64,000 nucleotides of DNA from positions 2,232,001 to 2,296,000 of the forward strand of contig JAMYGW020000005.1 in the NCBI GenBank assembly GCA_025617375.2, written 5' to 3'. Numbering within the stretch: position 1 is the first letter of the stretch; each line of letters begins with the position of its first letter. The position numbers were made by a program, and so were the translations under genes. The DNA comes from Acarospora socialis. Taxonomy: Eukaryota > Ascomycota > Lecanoromycetes > Acarosporales > Acarosporaceae. The notes under the pieces are model-generated. The model made no database searches, was not told the origin of the DNA, and worked only from the letters and a program-made list of their open reading frames with translations. This document shows positions 1-10,474 of this stretch, one piece after another.

Positions 1-933
1 TTCTCTCCTTGACTTCCCTGTCTTTATCCTTGACTCTCTTCCCGTCTTTATCCCTTTTCGGTGCCGGAGTCGCATACGCTTGCCAGACATCTTCATGCAT
101 GATGCGCACTGGCTCGGCGCCGTAGGAGAAGCCGTTCTCTTCGTAGTCGTCGTCGAATCCGTTCATGTCACCTGATCCGTTTGTGATCTTGGCCAGCTGA
201 TCGCTGGCTTCAAAGACACTAGGTGCATGCTCCACCATTTTCATCTGCTCCCTCGAACCACCCAAAGAGACCCTTGACGCGTTCGGTGTCTCCTCCGTCA
301 CGAGAAAGTCAAATACATTAACGGGATCTAGGGAAGGGCGCACAGCAGGTGGCGGAGTCGGCGCAGGAGGCGGGGGGTCGACGATCGCGATGGCACCAGA
401 ATCCGCATCGGGCGCGTCTTCGACATACGCCTTCCGAGGGACTAGCGCCGTGGACTCGATCGTCACCGACTTTTTATTGCTCGAGTTCTTGGAAGTTTGT
501 GGAGGGCGGTAGAGGGCGCCCTGATATTTTTGTGCTTCGGAGATGCATGACTATTTGTGATTGGATGATAGGATCAGCGACGAACAGGTGGGGCGGGCTA
601 TTTGAATCGATCTCCGCAACGACGAGTGGAGGATCGCGCTTTGCGCACACGAGTAAAGATGATAGCTTGCCAGGAGGTGACAGTATCACGCGATCAGGAC
701 GTACAGTATGCGCTTTGTATTCCGTGCCGCGAAAGTGCACCATGCAGTCGAGGCAGGTAAAGGACGCGCCTCGACATTGATTCCGATGCGCATCGAGCTT
801 CTTCTTCGTGAGGACGTCGCCGCAGTTCTAAGGGTAGCAAACAAGTCTTGTCAGTAACGTTTCCGTTATCGAGGAGGGGCAGTGATTGACGATAGGAAAA
901 TCAACAGCTTACCTCACAAGAGAATGACACCAT
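1..933 (-). CDS. LYAR-type C2HC zinc-finger nucleolar protein, 5' part (runs off left edge)
   Basis: The minus strand encodes the N-terminus of a LYAR-type (cell growth-regulating nucleolar protein) factor. Proposed exons are 913-933, 705-827 and 1-550, all in phase 0. The start at 933 opens with MVSFSCE, as family members do. Two C2HC fingers are visible: Cys6, Cys9, His21, Cys25 and Cys32, Cys35, His47, Cys50, with the family signature CRGASFTCLDCMVHF. After the fingers comes SEAQKYQGALYRPP, also typical of the family. About 180 low-complexity residues follow, with proline runs, acidic stretches and a Lys-Asp-rich tail that leaves the window. About 231 residues are visible. Family knowledge: LYAR proteins sit in the nucleolus and act in ribosome biogenesis or transcription. 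The C-terminus cannot be judged here. Confidence 0.85.
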
Positions 934-1614
934 AACTGCAGTTATTGACAGATGGATAGAATGGAGAAGAGATGGTTCTTTCCAGATGTAGAAGATTATT
1001 GTGGAAGGCTTCGAAGTCGAGAGATGGAAAGACACAGCTGTCTCCCTGTGGTGGTGTGGGGTCGGAAAGAAGGGGGAAGGTTCGAGGGAGGGTTTAGCTC
1101 AAGGGGGTTATTTTCGGTCTCGTGTTTGAGATGACATCGGTCTCCTATATCTGTTTTGTCCGTGTTTTGTGTTGTGGGCCCATCACACATATGGCCTAGT
1201 CGAGGAGAGCATCACGTGCAGTTTCGCACATTCTACTCTTGTAGCTCACCAGACCACCACACTAAAACCTCAGAGTAATGTCTTCTAGAATGAACCGAAA
1301 ATGATGGAGAAGCGAAAACCATACAAATCTAAATGCGTGATGATACTGAAGATGAAATGATGGCCCAGGGTACGTTGATGAAAGAAGTCAAAACATCAGC
1401 AACGTCTTGATATAAGGGCAAGCCGTAGAGCAAGGCCTAGCGCGCGACGGGCACCTGCGACGCGTCGCGCTGGTACTACCTACATATATAGGAACTTAGC
1501 GATAACTACGCCATATGAGCGCAGTTATAGTAGTCTTTTTACTCAGTGAGGTCGCGCTTCGTTCGCTAAGCGCTGCGGTTTACACTTGAACAGGACCTTC
1601 ATACATCACTGCAG

Positions 1615-1994
1615 TGTTACGTCCTGACCTGAGATTCCTCGGGTATGTAGGGCTAAGGGTTTGTGCTTATTGATATAACGATTTGTATGGTACGATAGGA
1701 TCTGGATTTAACTCTTAGATGGTAACTGAAGTTGAACACGATCGATTCCATAAGGGAATCGATCCTACTATATACTATGGGATCGCTCCTCGTGCTGATA
1801 GTGCCCAGAGCACTATCTGCTCGCCGTGCCAAGCCTCGTGCTTGTCGTGCCGTCACGTGACTGCTGCCTAGCCAGTCCCCCGTGTACGCGTCCTAGGCGA
1901 ACTCCCGGGTCCAGGCTCGTGAGTTCCTTCCTCATAGGGTATGGCCGTAACATGCAGCTTGGGTTGGCAAGAGAACTTGTGTTTTGACACAACA
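1615..1994. repeat. Candidate solo LTR of an LTR retrotransposon (fossil)
   Basis: The stretch begins TGTTAC and ends ACAACA, so it has the TG...CA ends of an LTR with a short imperfect terminal inversion. It is about 380 bases long and holds a TATA-like stretch near 1765-1780 and two perfect short inverted repeats. No matching target-site duplication is visible and no second copy or internal region lies beside it. The call is tentative; the family could be Ty1/copia-like. Confidence 0.25.
1740..1764. repeat. Perfect 10-base inverted repeat (hairpin)
   Basis: GATCGATTCC at 1740-1749 is followed after five bases by its exact reverse complement at 1755-1764. A second hairpin, GATAGTGC then GCACTATC with a five-base spacer, lies about 30 bases further right. 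Both are inside the candidate LTR. Confidence 0.6.
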
Positions 1995-2857
1995 CCTCAG
2001 ATTCAGTCATCACGCCTGGAGAAATGCTTCTTCTCCGAAGAAAACTATTCAGAGGAGCACGTCGTCGGCCTAGAGCGGAGATTACGATGACAAAAGACCA
2101 GGAGATCTGGCACACTAGGTCTCAACCTAGGATGAAGGCTGAGGGCCACACAGGCTGGCACGATAAGCTTCGACCTAGGGCTAACCCCGTTGATGCTTCA
2201 CGCGATAGGATCAAGGTAACAAGCACACAAACTGGAAGGCCTGTGGGTATTGTCAAACACTAGAGAATATCGGGGAAAAAGCCACCAGCAGCTACAAAAG
2301 GTCAAGTCATCACCTTCACTACCAAAAGAACAGATATGCTGCACATATCTAGCACATAGTCTCATTTCAACGAAAGCTTTCCTTAAGCTGTGATTGGCAA
2401 CATCAAATGCTCTTCCTCTACGTCGAAATCACCTGATCTCAGTTCAGATAAATGAGTTTCTTGTTCTATGATGAGGAAGGCGTTTTTGTCACGCAATAGA
2501 AAGGCCTCCCGTGACGATAGACAGCCGGCAAACCCATCTCTTGGCCCAGTCCATTCATCAAAGGTTTCAACAGCCAATGGAAACAGAAAGGGACCTCAAT
2601 GACAATTGAAAGGCATCTCTATTAGCTTGACATTTCTCTCATCTTCAACCCTACAGTATAGCTCTACGCAGAAGCAAACAGATAGAGCTGCCCGTCCTTA
2701 GCGTATCTAACGACATCAGCTGAGCAAAGGCACACTCTGCATCATGTTACACTACAGTAGAAGTGAACACTGTAAGAATAGATTTCACATTCGTCACAGG
2801 GGGTACAATTTGAGGTCGTGTCCGAGCTAAGAGAATCTGGAAGCAGCATCAAAGGCA

Positions 2858-4093
2858 CTATGTGTGCAATAAATGATCACAATTACTTCTCTTTTCCCTT
2901 CCCCCTGTAAGCTGAGATGCCAAAGCAAGCTGCAATACAACAAATGCCTGCGCAACGGTTGCCACAAAAGCCAGAATTGAGCTATAACCCACACGAACCA
3001 GCATATACAACGGCACGGCAGCTATTGTCGAGATCACTGCAATTGCAACAAATAGCCATGTTCACCGCTTATTCTGGGAAGGAAGTCTCGCGTTTTGATG
3101 AATGGGAACGCCGAGTGTAAAGATGCCCAGTAGTTGCATGATACTGCTTTGCAGAAGCCACCAGAAATCTGCGTTGTCAGGTGAGCCAGGTTTATCATCT
3201 AACCTGGGCCAAGCAAATAGGGCTGGCACAATGGCAAGTAGGACAATAATTCCTGTGAGCGCTGTTAAGGTTGAGGTCCACTGTAGAGGAATTACTCAGT
3301 ATTTCTCATATTTTGAGATGATGTAGACCCCCATACCTCAGATGTCAGCTCTACGTTTACTTCAGGCATTCGGGTATGCTGAGGTATTCCTGGACTCAAA
3401 GCTTGCTCTCTCAGAGCATCGATTTGTTTGAGTATTTTTGACCTTTGCAATCAATACACGAATCATCAAGGCAGAAGTGGCTGAGCTAACCAGTTTAAAG
3501 TGCCTGATTGGGGTTCGTCGATGATGTCCTCTTGATAGTCCCGAAGGTATTGCGAGAGTTTATCAATCTTCTCCATCCGCTGTACGACCGATTAACAAGC
3601 CCTCCACTGCAGCGTGAGGCAAATACTTTGCAAGTTCAAATGCCAAATCTTCTAGCTTTTCGGCTAGCTCTTTCGCTTTCGAGAAGCGTCAAATATCTTC
3701 CCATTGCAGTCGGTCGGGCATGCAATAGCATATTTGAGAGCCTCTTCGGTTTGCTCCAAGAATTTCAATGACGCCTTGCTGACCAGATATTTTTTATAGA
3801 AGTTACCGTATCGGCTCTTCTCAATGCCGCCTAACTCTTGCCTAATACGGTCTCTTTCTGGTTCATCGACAGGTAAACTAGACTGGCTGATACCCTTCCT
3901 GAATAGAGCGCAGTACTTGGGATCTGTCATCTATTATAGCAGAGAATTAGTGGCTACTTTCTATATGGATGAATACTTAAAGGATCTAACTTACAATCTG
4001 GAATGTAAGACGGTCAATGTTAGCACCTTTACCGCAAGGGTCCGTAGATTCGAACCTGGAGCCTCCTCTCCTGGCCTTGCGATTAGCTTTCAT
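2858..4093 (-). pseudogene. Broken gene for a four-helix membrane protein of unknown family
   Basis: A minus-strand gene can be followed from an ATG at 4093 (MKANRKARRGG) through exon 1 at 3995-4093. A GTAAGT...TAG intron leads to exon 2, which starts at 3930 with MTDPKYCALFRKG. Charged helical sequence is followed by AKELAEKLEDLAFELAKYL, and after another intron (acceptor near 3291) by four hydrophobic segments, including LTGIIVLLAIVPALFAW, a segment ending LGIFTLGVPI, LFVAIAVISTIAAVPLYML and a last one ending in LQLALASQ. The stop is at 2858-2860. Two faults are seen: the frame shifts between the DAS and AKELAE segments near 3690, and a TGA interrupts the third helix region near 3065. The family was not recognised. 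A sequencing error could mimic one fault but is unlikely to explain both. Confidence 0.55.
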
Positions 4094-4740
4094 TCTTGCT
4101 CACTATGCTGTTGTTCGCTGGAGGATGGATATGAGGCAGTAACGTCAGCCTCTTCTGCGTGCGAGTTTGTATGCCGCCATACATAATCATTGGAAAGCGT
4201 CTTTTCGAATGTTTCTCTTCTTTGGCTTCTTCCTTGGCATGCTATCGCTAGTTGTCGTGCTTGCGGACGAACGGTGGTCTTCGCGTTGTAACCTAGAGAC
4301 GAGCCAAGGCGTGGTCAGCGAACGTATTCTATAGAATTTCCCATAGAACTAATGTCCTTTCCGGTTTTGTCACATGCCTTAACCCTGAAGCATTGAGGAG
4401 TTGCAGGCTCCGCTTGTTGCCCATTCTCGCCTGCTATAAGCCATTAACAGAATTCCAGGCAAGGCTGCCGACTTCAAAATGACGGATACCCTCACAGCGA
4501 GCTAGACCAAAAGGGTATTATTGTCCGCTTTATCGGTGATAGCTCATGGATCTACCCTGATGTAACGTAGGGCCGGGAATGTTGTGGTCGGGTGCAAGTG
4601 GTGTCATCTTTTACGCCGCTGTTGTGGGCTCTCGTACTGGGCAGCAACGCCTTGGGCAGGGCAGCTTACAGGGGTGCCCAAAGTCATTTGAATTTCGACT
4701 CAACACTTGACATTCAGGATACTCCGTATAGTACAACGAA
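4094..4740. other. Intergenic stretch, nothing recognised
   Basis: This is the upstream region of both the broken membrane-protein gene (minus) and the MYND/DUF4470 gene (plus). No motif or short gene could be supported. Confidence 0.4.
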
Positions 4741-6800
4741 ATGGAAACTCTACAGTTCATCTGCGCAAACTGGAGTCCGGACAGCACTGATTGCAAGAAA
4801 GTCGGCAGATATAGCTGCAAGAACTGTTATCTCGTGGTGGTAGGTATTTGCATGCGCAATCCTTTCTCTCTTACGCAGCATACCTTTTCTGAACGAGAGT
4901 CCTTCTAGTACTGCGGCTCGAACTGCCAAAAGTCCCACTGGGTCCTTCACAAAACAGATTGCAAGTCGTCTCTGGGCAAGGAGACATGGAATCCCGACTG
5001 GGTTCTGGAGAACCGAAAACCAGCCTTTGTCAGAGAAGGATTTGGGTCGCATTTTGGAGGGAAGAAATACCTCTGGGGCAACATTCCGGCCCTTGATGTT
5101 CTTCAACTTGGATCGAACGAAGGTGACGATTATGGAGGGCAGTTGCGCCTCTTGTTTGCCGGTGCGTGCGGTTTGACTTGATCTTATTCAGCTCCCAACT
5201 GATGGAAATTATCACGCTATAGCTTCTGGTGACCTTCGAAACGTTGCCAAGACCATCGCCCAGATCCCTAGCAGCTACAACCAGTCTGTCGATGTTACAA
5301 TAAACGACCGTGATCTTGATATCGTGGCACGCAACGCTATTATGCTTCTTATTGCCCTTGTAGTCGACAACATCGACGAGGCGGTCGAGTGCATAACTCA
5401 CGTCTGGTGGTCGGCTCTCATTCGCAAGTCCGATCTTAACATCCTTCAACAACGGATTCGTCCTCTCATCGAAAGCGTTTGCGAAAAGATCAAGAGCAAA
5501 GCACCCAGTAGCCGCTTGGGAAAGACCTGGACATTCGGGCAGCGCTCCCTGAGGCTTGTGCTGGAAAAGTCATCATGGGATAGCCTTTTGTTCTCCATGA
5601 ACATTCCAGAAGGCTTAACGGCGGAACAGGCGAACCAAATCCGCACAGCCGTTACCCTTGCTGAATCCAGGAAGGACTATCGTGATCGACAACTGCTTTT
5701 TCAATCTCCTTCCCGTCGAATTGCAAAGAATCGGTTCCGGGGAGACGGACTCCTGCTACCGTTTGGGTCTCGACGCTATGACTTTCGAGAACCAAACCCG
5801 TGAGTAACAGACGACACCAAGCAGGTAAACGAAGCGCGGATCTAACAGATTACAGGACCTTCTTCCAGACTACTGACACCTGGCCGATGCATGACAATGC
5901 CGATCCTCTTAACGGATGGTCTTTGAAGGAAGTTGAAGACAGGTCGAGTGGGCCTGCAGCTGCTGATATTTACGGCAAGCTCTTCTACCACCTTCGCGCA
6001 GTGCTTCGGGCTTTCCTTCTTCGTCTCTCGTGCTTCTTGCAGGTATCGTTTCGACTTTTTCAGGTGGATGCTTCTGACCTTCCCCATTATCTTGAGGGCG
6101 GTTCTTTCAGCCGAATCGAGGTAAGGAGGTATTCGAGGCTAGGTCATGTCTAGATCTTCTAATTCTCGGTAAATGCTAATCCACTTCACATAGGTCTCCA
6201 ACATTGCGGACGGCGGATATCTTGGAATACATCGCACAATTGGCTTGATGGTGCCCTTGCTTCAAGGACCTCTCATCAACCCACATGCGACCCTCATTAC
6301 TCTATTTATGAACGCTGTTGACGAGAACATAACCGACCAAGACAGAATTGCCGACATGACTCCGCATAGCCCAACGACCAAACGCCTTCTCAAATACCTC
6401 CCGCCCAAGGGAATGTCAACTAACCCTTCCAGTCCAGGAGGAATCAAGTTTTTATACGCTCGGGACAGTGTGGCAACCTATGACCACATCTTCGATCGGT
6501 AAGCATAGACTAAACGAATTGGCTCCTCCCTCCACGGTCATGTAAGTTGATTTTAGCTATGCCATAAGGTTCGTGAAGGACTTCAAGTTCTCCGCGGCAG
6601 CGCAGTTCATTGGGGCGGCGATGAAAGAAAACCACACTATCATCGAGAAGTGGCCGTTCAGATTGAAGCTCCGACCTGGTCAGCCCGGAGCCCAGGAGGA
6701 GTTTGACCGGCTGCTGGGTGGAGGGGTGTCAGGAAAGGAGCGCTACGTGGAATGGAAGAGAATTTGCATGTATGAAGATGAGATGAAGATAAGTAGTTAG
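4741..6800 (+). CDS. MYND-finger protein with DUF4470 domain
   Basis: Six exons join in frame: 4741-4839, 4909-5161, 5223-5799, 5856-6120, 6194-6498 and 6557-6800, giving 580 residues. The N-terminus is a MYND-like zinc finger with Cys26, Cys29, Cys35, Cys39, His47 and Cys51. The first pair is unusual, because Cys8 is followed by Trp11 where a Cys is expected and the nearest partner is Cys18. Next comes DUF4470 with its signature WGNIPALDVL, LRLLFAASGDLRNV and NDRDLDIVARN. The C-terminal half carries SRIEVSNIADGGYLGIHRTI and ends at KISS. Family knowledge: this domain pair is common in filamentous fungi and its function is unknown, although MYND fingers usually bind proteins. No break is seen, which stands out between decayed neighbours. 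Confidence 0.85.
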
Positions 6801-7049
6801 GTAATGAAGGATGTGTAATAGGAAAAGCATTAGTGCCGGCAAAGTTGCCATTTTGATACTTAAAAGTGCTCACAGATTTATTTATTAAGCGAGGCATTGC
6901 ACTTCTTTCTTTCACATCCACCAATACCTCCTGAGGCCGCTCATCATGGCAACAGGATGGAGGGGGTAGCTGTGGATAGTCGTGGTGCATCACAACAGGG
7001 AAGTGACTATGATCAGACCCATCAAGCCATTAGTCAAGCCAGACGAGCA

Positions 7050-7724
7050 GGCCGGTCAGGGATGCAGCTCAAGATGCTGCACTCACATCGCGCCTAGAAG
7101 ACTGTGAAAGACAGATCGCCGAACAACAAAGAGAGATCTCTCAATACAAGGTAAAGTTGTAGAGGCTCAAGCGAATTCTGAACGGCTACTTGCTGAGGCT
7201 CAGCTGTGCCAGAACAGGATTGAAGAATTGGAGTCCATCAACCTTGACCAGTTACACAAAATTTCGCAAGCACATTTGGAATTAGGTGAGAAGCTGCGTC
7301 AGAGTCATTGCGACAGCAGCTTGCTGTATATTCACAACAAGCAACGACAGAATTAGAAGCACTACGGTCCAGAATTGCTCAATGGGAGAGGGGTAACTTA
7401 CGAAGGCCTGAAGATATCAACGCTGGAGTAATGTCTCAAGGCTTCCAAGGAAGAGTTGCCGAATTAGAGCTCGTTAGTCAACGGCAGGCCGAAGACCTAA
7501 GGAACTCCAAAGAAGTGGCCATTATCAAGGGCAGGGCCTTGGATATGATACTTGCAAAGATCAAGGAGACTAGGGAAGGAGTGGAGAAGATGAGCACAGC
7601 CTTCACAGGACAACTCCGGCTTGAGCTGAACAATGAAGACGGTGACTGCGAGATGATTCATTCGGATGAACTTCAATTTGAAGATCTGAGTTGCAACGCG
7701 ATGAGGAACACTTCACTTAGTTGA
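7050..7724 (+). pseudogene. Coiled-coil coding stretch, apparently frame-broken
   Basis: Three overlapping plus-strand frames each carry part of one coiled coil: an early segment with RLEDCERQIAEQQREISQYK, a middle segment with EAQANSERLLAEAQLCQ and IEELESINLDQLHKISQ, and a late segment at 7308-7724 with TTELEALRSRIAQWERGN and RVAELELVSQRQAEDL. The heptad-like character continues across the joins, but the frame changes twice and no convincing intron (over 40 bases with good sites) explains this. No start methionine can be fixed. The family was not recognised. The stretch ends just before the Dal5-type transporter relic. Confidence 0.4.
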
Positions 7725-7761
7725 GATCGAGGAAAAGCATCTCTCCTTGGAAGCCAACAAG

Positions 7762-9360
7762 ATGATATCCCTATCTGTCCTTACCAAGATCGACCGCTGC
7801 TTGTTGCCACTGTTGCTACTGGCCTCGTTTCTAGCCGCTCTTGACAAGGTTCGTATTGCGGGATCTATTCCATCGACTCCGTCCCTCCCTTCCGACTACA
7901 ATCCGCTTCATGAACAACTGCTGACTAAGCCCTGGTTTGAAACAGAACTCCCTGGCATACGCAGCCGTCCTAGGCATGAGCGATGACCTCAATCTCCACG
8001 GCCAGCAATACCCATGGCTTGGTTCAATCTTCTATGTCGGATAACTCATGATGGAGTTCCCTACCATGTGGATGCTGACTCGACTGCCGATTGGCAAGTA
8101 TCTCGGCACCTCGTTGATCTTTTGGGGAGGTTGCCTTTGCATCATGGCGGCATCAACCAGTTTCGCCAGCGCTGCCGTCGTCCGCGTCCTTCTAGGCATT
8201 TTGGAAGCGGGGCTCTTATCCGCTTGTATTGTGATCACGGCATGCTGGTATCGGCGCGAGGAGCAATCTCTCCGCGTTGCGTTGTGGTTTGGTCCATTCT
8301 CATGAGTAAGTGGGTCCAAGCCAATGGATCACAAAAGGGAGGATAGTTCGCTCACTATGTCGGTCAACAGATATCTGGTGGCGTGCTGGCCTTTGCGATA
8401 CCAGTATGGAAGGTATAAAAGAAAGGAAACACCGTTTCTGTTTAGGTTACATTCGCAGCTTTATAGAGAGAGAGCTAACGTAGACACGGCCAGCTTCTGT
8501 TTCTGATATACGGTGGAAGCACGACTATCGTTGGGAGCATCTGTCTGCTGGCACTCCCTGACAATTACAACAATGCCTGGTTCCTCTCGGATACAGAACA
8601 TGATGAGGCGAAGCTCAGAACTCTAGACAATCAAACCAAAAAACTTGATTAACTAAAATTCTAGAAATAAATTCTACAATAGAGATAATAAATACCCGGA
8701 GTCGACATGCAGAAGGTGCGTTTCGGAATTGACCATACCATCTGCCTGATATTCTGCAGTCAAGTTAAGGTTAACATTTACGCTATACCAGGGATAGAAG
8801 TGGTCCCACGTTGTCGAGGCCCTACAATATCCCAAGTACTGGGTAGTTTTAGTGTTCGGCATTTGTCAATCCATCACGAATGCTGGCATTACTAATGTAA
8901 GCTCAACCTGGCCTCACCATACTCAAAACAGGGCCATGCTGCTCAAGATAGTTTGCTGAAGCATAGCCTACAAAGTTCAATCCACTGATTCTATCTGGAT
9001 TTGGCTACTCTAAGGAAATAACTGTGCTGCTGGCAGCTCCTCAAGGAGTTGTTGCCCTTGTCGCCCACGTCGCTGCGTCAACAATTGCTCTGCATTTTTT
9101 CGAACATCCGCTGCCTATTATGGATCCTATCCTGTGTCCCTGCTCTTCTCGGAGTCATAATAGTACAAGGTGCATTTGGTCTCGTCTTTATCCAACCATT
9201 TACTCCTGATTGATGGAATTACAGCTGACTGACCGCGTTCAAGTCGTTAATGCATCCAAGAATCGAGTTGCTGCTCTTATGGGGCTATATCTGACGGGGT
9301 TTTCGATACAATTTCTCTCGGGCATTGTTCTGACAAACGCCGAGCGCCCTGTGGTAGGTT
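7762..9360 (+). pseudogene. Relic of a Dal5-type (anion:cation symporter) MFS transporter
   Basis: Ordered pieces of an allantoate-permease-like transporter are readable. TM1 is KIDRCLLPLLLLASFLAALD, followed by a plausible intron and then NSLAYAAVLGMSDDLNLHG with PWLGSIFYVG. A TAA follows directly where the family has Tyr-Leu. Next come MEFPTMWMLTRLPIGKYLG, RVLLGILEAGLLSACIVI, ICLLALPDNYNNAWFLSD, ALQYPKYWVVLVFGICQSI and SGFGYSKEITVLLAAPQG. The pieces fall in different frames and the C-terminal part dissolves by about 9360. At least one in-frame stop and several frame changes show that it is dead. It faces a second, minus-strand fragment of the same family directly to its right. Confidence 0.7.
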
Positions 9361-9369
9361 GAGGTAAGA

Positions 9370-9710
9370 ATATTATTGGGTCAGAATGAGGATTTAGACG
9401 AATACTAACTAGTAGAGAACGCCATAGAATGCCATCATTATGAAGGGGAAGATCATTGCGCCGATACCGAGAGAGTAGTGGGGTTTCTGGCTGTCTAGGA
9501 AGAATTGTGGATCGATCATGTTTCCCACGGCTTTTTGCAAGTGCTAGCCGTGAGTCAAGGCTGCCTGAAGCGGCTAGATAAGGGAAGGAAGGAAAGGATT
9601 CACGATACCGTATGGAATGGCTATAGAGACTGATCCGAAGCTCTTTTTGGGAGCCACCGCCATGTTAGAAGAGATCAGGCTCATAGCCAGGACCCATGAA
9701 ACATCGTAAC
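9370..9710 (-). pseudogene. C-terminal fragment of a second Dal5-type MFS transporter, inverted
   Basis: On the minus strand, SSNMAVAPKKSFGSVSIAI is followed, after an intron-like gap, by GNMIDPQFFLDSQKPHYSLG and then GAMIFPFMIMAFYGV. This is the TM10-TM12 region of Dal5-family transporters, which usually read GNIIGPQ followed by a short loop and a helix. Nothing of the N-terminal two thirds is present upstream on this strand. The fragment abuts the plus-strand relic tail to tail, so the locus looks like a rearranged pair or an inverted duplication that lost one half. Confidence 0.6.
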
Positions 9711-10474
9711 GCAAGCCCTCTATTGCCCGCTGACCCCGAAAAACTGCAGTTTATTGATGTCCACAATTTGTATGACAAGACAGATTTTGAGATTCCTACC
9801 TTTCATTATACATATTGAACTTGGAAAATGTCTATCTCAGAGAAACTAGATTATACGATTACTTCTACACATTCATAGCTGGCATTTCCAACCCAACCAT
9901 CCGCGGGACATCGGCGAGTACCATGCAGTCATAACGACCTCAGATACCAACCCAGGCTCATTGACATCGGTCTCGTCGAGCCCCGTAGCGATAACAGCAC
10001 GGCCACAACACTTTTCGACCGGCTGCAAAGCGAACAATAACTCTCTGGGATTACCCAAACTCATATTGGCACATAGTATGATATAGCCTGAGATTCCTGT
10101 ACCTTACAAACGAATCTGAGAAAGTGGCCACTCCTTTCACTCGGGCATTCAACCGCGTTGAGACCGCGCGGAAGCGCTGGTTGCAGCTTCACAGAGGGTG
10201 AGACTGACGCTGTCTTGTGGGTCTCTGGTGTTGTTGACGGTCTTGCAACTCGCTCAAAGAGATGGATGGTAGTTTGACTGAACACTCGCATCAGCAATCC
10301 TGACTCCAATTGTCAATGTGTCTGATTTTTCATGACTCGTCCTTCAATGCATGACGCGACCGAAGAACAGTGAAAGTTTGCAGGATTACGTGGGCAAGGT
10401 ACTGTAAAGGAACTAAGTGTACCGCAACAACGCTCCATGGTACGGTCAAACGTGATGCAGCGAGGGAGTAGTGT
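9711..10474. other. Intergenic stretch between transporter and amidase relics
   Basis: Two adjoining minus frames (9873-10064 and 10061-10309, 63 and 82 codons) are open, but neither resembles a known family and no splice model joins them convincingly. Confidence 0.35.

Larger units (their letters stand above)
934..2857. other. Intergenic stretch, no gene recognised
   Basis: No reading frame here resembles a known protein. The only structure seen is the candidate LTR at 1615-1994, which contains two short hairpins. A 64-codon minus frame at 2383-2577 has no recognisable content. Confidence 0.4.

Noticed and set aside
1740-1764. Hairpin as a transcription terminator
   Set aside because: Intrinsic hairpin terminators do not apply to fungal nuclear polymerase II genes, and it lies inside a candidate LTR.
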